Of a stretch of DNA of 12,505 nucleotides, positions 1-7,140 are shown piece by piece. This DNA is from an uncultured Opitutia bacterium (lineage in GTDB: Bacteria; Verrucomicrobiota; Verrucomicrobiia; Opitutales; UBA953). Location of the stretch: positions 1-12,505 of the forward strand of contig CAINSX010000326.1 in NCBI GenBank assembly GCA_903853185.1, given 5' to 3'. The notes under the pieces were generated by a model, which saw only the letters and a program-made list of their open reading frames with translations, did no database searches and was not told the DNA's origin. Each line of letters opens with the position of its first letter. The stretch's first letter is position 1. Position numbers and translations under genes: made by a program.

Positions 1-2
1 CC

Positions 3-1466
3 CTCGAACTGCGCAAGGACTTCGGAGGATTCACCGTTTTGCAACCGACTTCGGTCGACTTCCGGCGTGGCGAGGTGCACGCCCTGATGGGCGAGAACGG
101 GGCAGGCAAGTCGACGCTGATGAAGGTGCTCGCCGGGCTCTATCGACCGGATGGCGGTCATATCGAATGGCGCGGCGTCCATGCCGAATTCGCTTCGCCG
201 CACGACGCCTTGGTCGCGGGCATCGCGATGATCCATCAAGAGCTGATGCCGATTCCCGACCTCACGGTCGCGGAAAATATCACCCTGGGATCCGAGCCTT
301 GCTCGTCTTTCGGACGTATTGACCGAACCGCCCAACTCGCCCGAGCCCAAGCCCTGCTCGGCGAACTCGAGGCCAACATCGACCCGTCCCTCCTGATGCG
401 GTCGCTGACCGTGGCGCAGACACAGGTGGTCGAGATCGCCAAAGCGCTTGGCCGTAATGCCGATGTCATCCTGATGGATGAGCCGACCGCAGCCCTCTCC
501 GACCAGGAAGTCGCCGCCCTCTTCCGTGCCATCGCCCGCCTGAAGGCTCGCGGCGTCGCCATCGTCTACACGACCCACAAGATGGATGAAGTCTTCCGCC
601 TAGCCGATCGGATCTCGGTCTTGCGTGACGGAAGCTTGATCGGCACGGCGCCCGCTTCGGAGATGAACCCCGCCAAGCTGATCACGATGATGGTCGGACG
701 CGAGCTGGCTGACATCTTCCCGGTCCGTCAGCCGCCGACCGATGAGGTCCTCCTGGAAGTTTCCGACCTGACGCACGAACCAGCCTATCGGGATGTCAGT
801 TTCCAGATCCGACGCGGCGAAGTGGTCGCCCTTGCCGGTTTGATGGGCGCCGGCCGCACCGAAGTGGTCAGCGCAATCTATGGACTGCAGCCTGCCTCAA
901 GCGGCCAGATCTCCTTAAATCGCCGCACGCTCTCCATCCTGAGCCCGCAGGATGCCTTAGCCGCTGGCATCGGCATGGTCACCGAGGACCGTAAAGGCCT
1001 CGGCCTAATCCCTGCCCTAGGCGTCGGCCAGAACATCACCCTGACCGCCTTGCGCGACCTTTCGAACGGCCCGCTGCTGAATCATCGAGCCGAGGCGGAC
1101 GCCGTGAATTCCTGGATGGCGGAGTTCGCGGTCAAGGCCAGCAGCCACGCCCAACCCATCGCTCAGCTCAGCGGAGGTAACCAACAGAAGGCCTTGCTCG
1201 CGCGCTGCCTTCTCGGCGACCCTGAACTTATCATCCTCGATGAACCGACCCGCGGCATTGATATCGGGGCCAAGGCGGAGATCTACGCCCTCATCCAGAA
1301 ACTTGCCCGCGCCGGCAAGGCCGTATTGCTGGTATCGTCCGAACTCCCGGAAGTCCTCTCCCTGGCGCACCGCATCGTGGTCCTTCGCCGTGGGTCCGTG
1401 TCCGCGACACTCGATGCGGCCACGACGAATCAAGAAACGGTGCTTCGTCATTCCATGCCTTTATAA
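3..1466 (+). CDS. RbsA-type sugar ABC transporter ATP-binding protein (5' partial)
   Basis: This is the cytoplasmic ATPase of a carbohydrate ABC importer, with two fused nucleotide-binding domains that energise the permease encoded next. The reading frame is open to the window edge, and the residues before the TTG at 39 (LELRKDFGGF) match the usual family N-terminus. The TTG is therefore internal, and only about 5-12 residues are probably missing. Domain 1 has a Walker A motif GENGAGKST at 90-116 and a Walker B motif VILMDEPTAAL near 466-498. Domain 2 has the degenerate P-loop LMGAGRTE and the strong Walker B LIILDEPTRGID. This asymmetry is normal for RbsA, MglA and XylG proteins. The permease starts four bases after the stop codon. 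The family is certain. The substrate (ribose, xylose, inositol or another sugar or polyol) is unknown, so no gene symbol is given. Confidence 0.95.
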   Translation, partial: LELRKDFGGFTVLQPTSVDFRRGEVHALMGENGAGKSTLMKVLAGLYRPDGGHIEWRGVHAEFASPHDALVAGIAMIHQELMPIPDLTVAENITLGSEPCSSFGRIDRTAQLARAQALLGELEANIDPSLLMRSLTVAQTQVVEIAKALGRNADVILMDEPTAALSDQEVAALFRAIARLKARGVAIVYTTHKMDEVFRLADRISVLRDGSLIGTAPASEMNPAKLITMMVGRELADIFPVRQPPTDEVLLEVSDLTHEPAYRDVSFQIRRGEVVALAGLMGAGRTEVVSAIYGLQPASSGQISLNRRTLSILSPQDALAAGIGMVTEDRKGLGLIPALGVGQNITLTALRDLSNGPLLNHRAEADAVNSWMAEFAVKASSHAQPIAQLSGGNQQKALLARCLLGDPELIILDEPTRGIDIGAKAEIYALIQKLARAGKAVLLVSSELPEVLSLAHRIVVLRRGSVSATLDAATTNQETVLRHSMPL

Positions 1467-1470
1467 CGTC

Positions 1471-2406
1471 ATGCTCACCCTCGACCGTAACCTGATCCAC
1501 CGCTTCGGCCTCTTGCTCGTCATCTTGTTTGTCGGCATGGGTCTATCTCTGGCGAGCGACACCTTCCTGAGCGTCGCGAATTTCACCAATGTCGCTCGCC
1601 AGATTTCGATCAACGGCATCCTCGCGGTCGGCGTCACCTTCGTCCTTCTCACTGCCGGCGTAGACCTCTCTCTTGGGTCCGTCGTCGCATTGAGCGGCGT
1701 CGCCTGTGCGACGTTCGCTCATCCCGGCGAACATACCGTGTTTGTCCCGATCGCCGTCGGTCTGATGACTGGCGCTGCCTGCGGACTCCTCAACGGCGTG
1801 CTCGTGACCCGCGGAGGCGTGGCACCGTTTATCGTCACGCTCGGCATGATGACTATCGCCCGCGGCCTAGCCCTCATCTTCAGTGGCGGGCGACCGGTCG
1901 CGAACATGTCGAACGAACTCACCGCCCTCGCCGGGGATATCTGGGGCATCCCGATTCCGGTACTTTGCTTTGCGGGCGTCGCGCTCGCAGCTTGGTTCTT
2001 CCTCAATAACTTCCGACTAGGACGACACATCTACGCCGTCGGGGGCAACGAGAACGCCGCCCGCGCAGCCGGCGTGCCGGTCGAGCGTGTAAAACTCTTC
2101 GCTTATGGTCTCTGCGGTCTGCTCACCGGCCTCGCGGGCGTAGTCCTCGCCGCACGCATCACCACGGGTCAACCTAACGCCGGACAGGCCTACGAACTCG
2201 ACGCCATCGCGGCCGTGGTCATCGGCGGCACGAGCCTCGCCGGCGGCGTCGGGACGATCACGGGCACCCTGCTGGGCGTCCTACTCATCGGAGTGATCAA
2301 CAACGGCTTAGATTTGATGGGGGTTTCCTCGTATTACCAAGCCGTCATCAAGGGCGTCATCATCGTGGGTGCGGTTTGGCTCGACCGACGTCAGGCCCGT
2401 TCGTAA
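1471..2406 (+). CDS. RbsC-type sugar ABC transporter permease
   Basis: This is the inner-membrane permease of the importer, 311 residues long, in the BPD_transp_2 (RbsC/XylH/AraH) family. The start is ATG 1471, four bases after the ATPase stop. The frame is open further upstream, but that stretch lies inside the ATPase gene and shows no permease sequence. The protein is hydrophobic throughout, with roughly eight to ten membrane segments. It carries the family stretch AVGVTFVLLTAGVDLSLGS near residues 51-70. It also has the cytoplasmic coupling loop with ARAAGVPVERVKLFAYG, and the glycine-rich C-terminal part GGTSLAGGVGTITG. Length and motifs are ordinary for the family, and nothing is missing. 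The close spacing to both neighbours indicates one transcript and probably coupled translation. Substrate specificity is not visible. Confidence 0.95.
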   Translation: MLTLDRNLIHRFGLLLVILFVGMGLSLASDTFLSVANFTNVARQISINGILAVGVTFVLLTAGVDLSLGSVVALSGVACATFAHPGEHTVFVPIAVGLMTGAACGLLNGVLVTRGGVAPFIVTLGMMTIARGLALIFSGGRPVANMSNELTALAGDIWGIPIPVLCFAGVALAAWFFLNNFRLGRHIYAVGGNENAARAAGVPVERVKLFAYGLCGLLTGLAGVVLAARITTGQPNAGQAYELDAIAAVVIGGTSLAGGVGTITGTLLGVLLIGVINNGLDLMGVSSYYQAVIKGVIIVGAVWLDRRQARS

Positions 2407-2415
2407 AAGTCAGGG

Positions 2416-3372
2416 ATGCGTATTACCCCTCGCAAAGCCATCTCGGCCTTCCTGGCTGTCTGCGCCTTCACGCTCACCCTCTCTCTCCTCTCCGGCTGCA
2501 AGAAAGCGGAAGCCCGCAAGGAGGGCGAGATCCTCATTGGCTTCTCCTCCCGCGATCTTTCGGCCGAGTATACCGCCAAGCTCTCTGAAGCCGTCGTCGA
2601 ATACGCCAAGACCAAGCCGGGCGTGAAGCTGGTAATGGTCGACGCGCAATCCGACGTCCAGAAGCAGTTCAGCCAAGTGGAGAACTTCATCGCCCAAAAG
2701 GTGGACGCGATCATCCTCAACCCTTGCGAACTCGAGGCTAGCACGCCGGCCGTCGATCGCATCAAGGCCGCGGGCATTCCGCTGGTACTCGTAAACCAGG
2801 TGACGAAGTCCGCGGGCAACTCCTATATTGGCTCCAATGATTTCGACGCGGGTCGCATCGCGGTGGAAGCCATCGCTAAGAAGCTCAACGGACAGGGCGG
2901 CGTCCTGATGTTGCACGGCATCATGGGTACGTCAGCCCAGCTCCAGCGCGAGGCTGGCGCCCGCGAGGTCTTCGCCAAATACCCGGGCCTTAAACTCGTC
3001 GACCACCAGACCGCCTCTTGGGATCGTGCCAAGGCGATGGCGCTGACTGAGAACTGGATTCAGGCTCACAAGGGCAAGTTCTCGGCGATCTTCGCCCACA
3101 ATGACGAGATGGCCATGGGCGCCCTGCTCGCCCTCGAACGCGCCGGCCTCAAGAAAGACGTGTACGTCATCGGCATCGACGCCATCGCCCAAGCCCTCAC
3201 GGCCGTGAAGGAAGGTCGCCTCGACGCCACCGTCTTCCAGGATGCGGTCGGCCAAGGCAAGGGGTCGGTCGACGCCGCCATCCTGCTCGCCAAGAAGCAG
3301 CCTTGCCCCAAGGAAACCATGATCCCTTTCAAGCTCGTCACCCGTGACAACCTCTCCGAATTCCTCAAATAA
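2416..3372 (+). CDS. RbsB-type substrate-binding lipoprotein of the sugar importer
   Basis: This is the extracytoplasmic sugar-binding subunit, 318 residues, of the periplasmic-binding-protein type 1 (Peripla_BP_4) class. Residues 1-28 form a lipoprotein signal: KR-type N-region, hydrophobic core, then lipobox LLSGC with the lipidated cysteine at C28. The protein is therefore membrane-anchored, not freely periplasmic as RbsB is in E. coli. The mature part has the two-lobe fold, with DAIILNP near 97-103 and HNDEMAMGA at 228-236. Compared with ribose-binding protein, I place R178, N229, D255 and Q275 at the conserved ligand-contact positions. The first-strand aromatic residues that stack on ribose are not obvious (FSSRDLSAEY), so the ligand may not be ribose. 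It starts nine bases after the permease and ends one base before the NIPSNAP start. A purine run (AGGG) abuts the ATG, too close to act as a normal ribosome binding site. Confidence 0.93.
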   Translation: MRITPRKAISAFLAVCAFTLTLSLLSGCKKAEARKEGEILIGFSSRDLSAEYTAKLSEAVVEYAKTKPGVKLVMVDAQSDVQKQFSQVENFIAQKVDAIILNPCELEASTPAVDRIKAAGIPLVLVNQVTKSAGNSYIGSNDFDAGRIAVEAIAKKLNGQGGVLMLHGIMGTSAQLQREAGAREVFAKYPGLKLVDHQTASWDRAKAMALTENWIQAHKGKFSAIFAHNDEMAMGALLALERAGLKKDVYVIGIDAIAQALTAVKEGRLDATVFQDAVGQGKGSVDAAILLAKKQPCPKETMIPFKLVTRDNLSEFLK

Positions 3373-3373
3373 C

Positions 3374-4156
3374 ATGAAAACCCTGCTCGCCCTCCTCACC
3401 TTAGGCCTGATCGCCACGACCACCATGGCCGCCGACAAACCCGACACCCGTCTCTTCGAGATGCGCGTCTATTACGCCAAGCCCGGCAAACTCGATGCGC
3501 TCAATGCTCGCTTCCGTGACCACACGCTCAGCCTCTTCACCAAGCATGGCATGACGAACCTCGGCTACTTCGTGCCGGTCGACAACAAGGATAACAAGCT
3601 AGTCTACTTCCTCGCGTTCCCTGACCGCGCCGCCCACGACGCTTCCTGGAAGGCTTTTTCGGCTGACCCGGATTGGAAGGCCGCCGCCATGGCTTCCGAA
3701 AAAGACGGCAAGCTCATCGACCACATCGAGAACGCTTTCCTCACCGCCACCGAATACTCGGCGCTCGCTCAGGCCAAGAACTACGGCGGCGTCTTCGAAC
3801 TCCGCACCTACACCACCGAAGCTGGCCGCCTGCCTGACCTCAACGCCCGCTTCCGCGACCACACCCTCAAGCTCTTCGAGAAGCATGGCATGACCAACGT
3901 ATGCTACTGGAACCTCGCCGACGCCGAAAAAGGCGCGAAGAACACCTACGTCGCTGGCAACACACTGATCTACCTCCTGTCCCACAAATCTATCGAAGCC
4001 GCCAAGGCCAGCTTCGACGCCTTCCGCGCCGACCCGATTTGGGTCGCCGCCAAGGAAGCTTCCGAGAAGAAGGCCGGCGGCTCGCTCACGATCGCCCAGC
4101 CTAATGGCGTGAAGTCCGAGGCCCTCATCCCGACGGACTACTCCCCGGTCAAGTAA
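3374..4156 (+). CDS. Secreted tandem NIPSNAP-domain protein
   Basis: A 260-residue protein with a cleavable-looking Sec signal peptide (residues 1-19, ending TTTMA before ADKP) and two copies of the NIPSNAP domain, a dimeric alpha-beta-barrel fold. Domain 1 spans about residues 27-125 and domain 2 about 138-258. Each carries nearly the same motif, LNARFRDHTL then LF-KHGMTN, at 43-62 and 156-175. The biochemical role of bacterial NIPSNAP proteins is not established. ATG 3374, one base after the lipoprotein stop, is chosen over the in-frame GTG at 3344 because it puts the signal peptide at the N-terminus. It is the last gene of the transporter operon, directly before a strong terminator, so it probably works on the same substrate or its breakdown. 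That link is inference. Confidence 0.9.
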   Translation: MKTLLALLTLGLIATTTMAADKPDTRLFEMRVYYAKPGKLDALNARFRDHTLSLFTKHGMTNLGYFVPVDNKDNKLVYFLAFPDRAAHDASWKAFSADPDWKAAAMASEKDGKLIDHIENAFLTATEYSALAQAKNYGGVFELRTYTTEAGRLPDLNARFRDHTLKLFEKHGMTNVCYWNLADAEKGAKNTYVAGNTLIYLLSHKSIEAAKASFDAFRADPIWVAAKEASEKKAGGSLTIAQPNGVKSEALIPTDYSPVK

Positions 4157-4174
4157 GCGACTCTGTGTTTCCCC

Positions 4175-4205
4175 AAAAAGGACGGCATCACTGCCGTCCT
4201 TTTTT
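4175..4205 (+). terminator. Rho-independent terminator of the sugar-importer operon
   Basis: An A-tract and GGACGGCA (4175-4187), a four-base loop TCAC, then TGCCGTCC (4192-4199) and six T residues. The GC-rich stem is 8 bp with no mismatch, extended by A:T pairs to about 13 bp. It begins 18 bases after the NIPSNAP stop codon. The A-tract before the stem means it could also act on - strand transcription, but no - strand gene is nearby. Confidence 0.92.
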
Positions 4206-4217
4206 GTGCCTGCATGA

Positions 4218-4269
4218 GGGTAGGGTCGGGACCGCGTCACGACATAGCTGCGATCATATCTGGGTAGGG
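4218..4269. repeat. GGGTAGGG direct repeat upstream of the FAD oxidoreductase gene
   Basis: The octamer GGGTAGGG occurs at 4218-4225 and again at 4262-4269, 44 bases apart. The 20 bases following each copy are also partly similar (11 of 20 positions by eye). The second copy runs directly into the inverted repeat at 4268-4288. This may be a pair of related protein-binding sites, but it could also be chance in a GC-rich spacer. Confidence 0.35.
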
Positions 4270-4288
4270 ACATCACCACGTGATGTCC
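4268..4288. promoter_or_regulatory. 21-bp perfect inverted repeat, candidate operator
   Basis: Two perfect 9-base arms, GGACATCAC and GTGATGTCC, are separated by CAC. It lies 60 bases before the ATG of the FAD oxidoreductase and 62 bases after the upstream operon's terminator. No T-tract follows, so it is not a terminator. A weak -10-like TAAGAT lies just downstream at 4295-4300, which would put the palindrome over the -35 region, as expected of a repressor operator. No regulator gene lies in the window, and the promoter assignment is tentative. Confidence 0.4.
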
Positions 4289-4348
4289 TAGATTTAAGAT
4301 ACACCATTCTATTCGACCTCTCTCGGCACCTCATCAACATTTTGCCCC

Positions 4349-5755
4349 ATGGATTCTCCTGCATCCTCCCGTCGTCGCTTCTTGGCCTCTTCCCTGCTCG
4401 GCCTCGGCGCCCTTGGCGCCCTGACGAAGGTCTCCGCCGCCTCGAGCCCCAAGCCGGGCTTCTTGACCGAAGCCGAGCGGGATATCCCCGTCGTCGCCGA
4501 CTGTGACGTGATTGTCTGCGGTTCCGGCCCGGCCGGCGTCACCGCCGCCATCTCCGCCGCCCGCGCCGGGGCTAAGGTACGCCTCTTCGAAGCCCACGGT
4601 TCGCTTGGGGGCGTCTGGACGTCTTCACTGTTGGGCTACCTCCTCGATTTCGATAAACCTGGCTTCAACCAGGAATTGGTCCGTCGCCTGCGCGAACGCG
4701 ACGCCGTCGTCGGCACCGGGGTCAACGGCATCAGCTATCACCCGGAAGACATGAAACTCGTCCTCGAGGAGCTCTGCCTTGCTGCCGGTGTCACGGTCCA
4801 TTTCCACACCCGCGTGGTGGCTGTCCATAAGATCGGCCGCCGGGTCGACGCAATTGTCACCGAATCCAAGTCCGGTCGCGAAGGCTGGCGCGCCGCGACC
4901 TTCGTCGACGCCACCGGCGATGGCGATGTCGGTGCGCTCGCTGGCTGCGAATTCGAGATCGGCATGGCCGACGCCTGCCCCTGCCAGCCGGTCAGCATGG
5001 ACGCCCTCCTAGTCGTCAAGGATGCCTCGAAGCTGACGCGCTTCATCCATGGTTCCGGCTCGGCCGTGAGCAAGCAGAGCATGAACGAGTCGAAGAAGAA
5101 CCTTCTGGCCGAGATCAAGCGCGGCGGTTTCGACCCCAGCTACCAAGGCCCGACCATCTTCCCGATCCGCGACAACCTGCTTCTGGCGATGTTGAACCAT
5201 GAGTACGGTATCAACGCGACTGATGCCACCGCGGTCACGAAGGCGACCCTCAACGCCCGTGCCGAACTCCACCGCATCGTCAAAGCGCTGCGCGCCCTGG
5301 GCGGTGACTGGGAAGGCCTGCAGATCGTCGCCACCCCCGAGCAGATCGGTATCCGCGACGGCCGTCGCATCAAAGGCCGTTATAAAGTGGTCAAGGCCGA
5401 CCTCATCGCCGGCGCCCGCCATGAGGACAGCGTCGTCCGGGCGACTTTCTCGGTCGATGTGCATGCCCTCACTCGCAACGACCCCGCCTACAGCAACCAA
5501 GGCGTCAAGGTGAAGCCTTACGACATCCCGCTCCGCGCCCTTATCGCCAAGGACGTCGACGGCCTGATGATGGCCGGCCGCTGCATCAGCGGTGATTTCA
5601 TCGCCCACGCCAGTTACCGGGTGACGGGCAACGCCGTCGCCATGGGCGAGGCCGCCGGAGTCACCAGCGCCCTTGCCGCGTCGTCCAAGCGCCTACCTCA
5701 TGAGGTCGCTTGGTCCGAGGCCTCCGCCCTGCTACCCAAGGTCCGTCAGGGGTAA
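4349..5755 (+). CDS. Tat-exported FAD-dependent oxidoreductase
   Basis: A 468-residue flavoprotein with a twin-arginine signal (SRRRFL at residues 7-12 followed by a Gly/Ala/Leu-rich stretch to about residue 31), so it is predicted to be folded with FAD in the cytoplasm and exported. The FAD-binding Rossmann motif is CGSGPAG at 57-63, with FEAHGSLGG at 80-88 completing the ribose/pyrophosphate site. DATGDGDVGALAG in the middle and MMAGRCISGDF near the C-terminus are typical of the FAD_oxidored (PF12831) group. The electron donor and acceptor cannot be told from sequence. It is preceded by its own spacer with a terminator and an inverted repeat, so it is probably a separate transcription unit. 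It converges on the Gfo/Idh/MocA gene with 63 bases between the stop codons. There is no Shine-Dalgarno sequence before ATG 4349, but the Tat signal at the N-terminus supports this start. Confidence 0.9.
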   Translation: MDSPASSRRRFLASSLLGLGALGALTKVSAASSPKPGFLTEAERDIPVVADCDVIVCGSGPAGVTAAISAARAGAKVRLFEAHGSLGGVWTSSLLGYLLDFDKPGFNQELVRRLRERDAVVGTGVNGISYHPEDMKLVLEELCLAAGVTVHFHTRVVAVHKIGRRVDAIVTESKSGREGWRAATFVDATGDGDVGALAGCEFEIGMADACPCQPVSMDALLVVKDASKLTRFIHGSGSAVSKQSMNESKKNLLAEIKRGGFDPSYQGPTIFPIRDNLLLAMLNHEYGINATDATAVTKATLNARAELHRIVKALRALGGDWEGLQIVATPEQIGIRDGRRIKGRYKVVKADLIAGARHEDSVVRATFSVDVHALTRNDPAYSNQGVKVKPYDIPLRALIAKDVDGLMMAGRCISGDFIAHASYRVTGNAVAMGEAAGVTSALAASSKRLPHEVAWSEASALLPKVRQG

Positions 5756-5818
5756 GGCATCAAACTGCTTCGCAGCAGCTCACCATGCCAGCATGTCCCC
5801 GCGCGACTTATGATCGCG

Positions 5819-7084
5819 TCACGCCTTGCCCGGAATCGGCGGGACTTCGGCGGGCAGCTTGACGTTGCCGGTTTCGAAATCCTTGGGGCCGACCGCGAAC
5901 TTGAAATTGTAATGCGGTGAATGCTCGTTGGTCAGGAGGTCGGCGAAACGTACCATCTCGCCGGTGTAGGCAGACATCCGACCCATGATGACAGCCAGGG
6001 TCGTCTCAGCGATCCGACGGGCGTCATTCAGCGGCTGCCCGCTGAAGGCGCTACGGATGAGATCGACATGTTCCTGCACCATGGTGTCGCCGGTATCCAC
6101 CTTGATGTCGGGCACGGTGATGCCCTTCTTCGAGAAGACCTTGCCGGAACCGAAACAGGAGCCTTCGGCCCCGGTGAAGAATTCGCCGACGTGCCCGGTT
6201 GTGCCGGTGATCTGACGGCACTGGCTGTGGATATGGACGGAGTCGCCGAAATCGTAATCGACGCTGAAGAAGTCGTACATGTTACCCGTTTCGCGGCGTG
6301 CGCGTCCGCCAAAACCGAGGGCGCTCACCGGCGGGCGATCGAGGAACCAGATGGCGACGTCGACATTATGGATATGCTGCTCGACAATATGGTCGCCGGA
6401 AAGTTCGGCGAAATTCAGCCAGTTGCGGTTCATGTAATAGGCATCGGTCTCGCCGGCCTCGCGCCGCTTCAACCACGGCACGGTGCCGTTCCACTGCACG
6501 ACCCCACCTCGGATCGCGCCGATGGCACCAGCATCAATGAGGGCCTTGTTCTTCAGGTAGCCGGCGTCATGGCGGCGCTGGGTGCCCGCGACGACGGCCA
6601 GCCCCTTCGACTTGGCCTTCTCGCCAGTAGCGATGATGGAGCGGGCGCCGACAGGATCGACGGCGACCGGCTTCTCGATGAAGCAATGCTTGCCGGCTTC
6701 GATGGCGGCAGCGAAATGCACTGGTCGGAATGCCGGCGGCGTGGCCATCAGGACAAAGGTGCAATCCGTCGCCATGACCTTTTGGTAGGCGTCATAACCA
6801 GTGAAGAGTTTCGTGGCCGGGAGATTGTAGGTCTTGCCCAGCTTCTGCACGCGATCATCAAAGGCGTCACCGAGGGCGACGACCTCTGGCTCTATGCCCA
6901 GGATTTTGCAGGCCGCGATGAACTGCCCGAGGGCGCCAGTACCACGACCCCCGCAACCGATGAGGGCGACCTTGATCTTGGTCGGCATTGTGTTGGCACG
7001 CAGGACCGCCGGGGCGGCGGCCAAGGCGAGGCCACTCAGGGCCATAGTGGAGACGAAATCGCGACGAGGGATGGGGTGTTCCAT
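5819..7084 (-). CDS. Tat-exported Gfo/Idh/MocA family oxidoreductase
   Basis: A 421-residue NAD(P)-dependent sugar-type oxidoreductase. The N-terminus is a twin-arginine signal, PRRDFV at residues 6-11 followed by an Ala/Leu-rich segment up to about residue 31. The Rossmann fold begins at KVALIGCGGRGTG (38-50). EKP at 137-139 is the family motif whose lysine is usually catalytic. The segment GDHIVEQHIHNVDV (230-243) supplies the histidine region of the active site. Exported members of this family, such as glucose-fructose oxidoreductase, often hold the nucleotide tightly; whether this one does is not known. The substrate is unknown. The gene is divergent from the CLC transporter, with a 56-bp spacer that contains a nested inverted repeat. 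The start at 7084 is supported by the signal peptide and has no Shine-Dalgarno sequence. A long open frame on the opposite strand over this gene is a coding shadow. Confidence 0.93.
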   Translation of the reverse strand: MEHPIPRRDFVSTMALSGLALAAAPAVLRANTMPTKIKVALIGCGGRGTGALGQFIAACKILGIEPEVVALGDAFDDRVQKLGKTYNLPATKLFTGYDAYQKVMATDCTFVLMATPPAFRPVHFAAAIEAGKHCFIEKPVAVDPVGARSIIATGEKAKSKGLAVVAGTQRRHDAGYLKNKALIDAGAIGAIRGGVVQWNGTVPWLKRREAGETDAYYMNRNWLNFAELSGDHIVEQHIHNVDVAIWFLDRPPVSALGFGGRARRETGNMYDFFSVDYDFGDSVHIHSQCRQITGTTGHVGEFFTGAEGSCFGSGKVFSKKGITVPDIKVDTGDTMVQEHVDLIRSAFSGQPLNDARRIAETTLAVIMGRMSAYTGEMVRFADLLTNEHSPHYNFKFAVGPKDFETGNVKLPAEVPPIPGKA

Positions 7085-7086
7085 GG

Positions 7087-7120
7087 TTTGAGATTGTGAC
7101 CGTTGCCGACGGGTCTCAAA
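7087..7120. promoter_or_regulatory. Nested inverted repeat in the divergent promoter spacer
   Basis: The outer arms TTTGAGA (7087-7093) and TCTCAAA (7114-7120) are perfect 7-base complements. Inside them lie CCGT (7100-7103) and ACGG (7109-7112). The element occupies most of the 56 bases between the divergent start codons of the Gfo/Idh/MocA gene and the CLC transporter, so it could be a shared operator or a leader hairpin. It does not look like a fluoride riboswitch. No clear -35/-10 pair was found around it. Confidence 0.35.
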
Positions 7121-7140
7121 GGTTTTCTCACCGCCCCACG

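Noticed and set aside
1240..1470. An extended N-terminus for the permease starting at 1240
   Set aside because: The extra residues overlap the ATPase coding sequence and look like out-of-frame translation. The permease sequence begins at ATG 1471.
5756..5818. A bidirectional terminator between the convergent FAD and Gfo/Idh/MocA genes
   Set aside because: Only weak hairpins are present: CTGC/GCAG, CATGC/GCATG with a two-base loop, and CGCGA/TCGCG at 5802-5818. None has a T-tract.
5921..7099. A 392-codon + strand open frame opposite the Gfo/Idh/MocA gene
   Set aside because: The - strand frame encodes a clear Tat signal, Rossmann motif and EKP motif. The + strand product has no recognisable domain and is a GC-driven shadow.
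7085..7140. A fluoride riboswitch upstream of the CLC-F-like gene
   Set aside because: I found no crcB-motif core or pseudoknot-like pairing; the spacer is short and holds only the nested inverted repeat.
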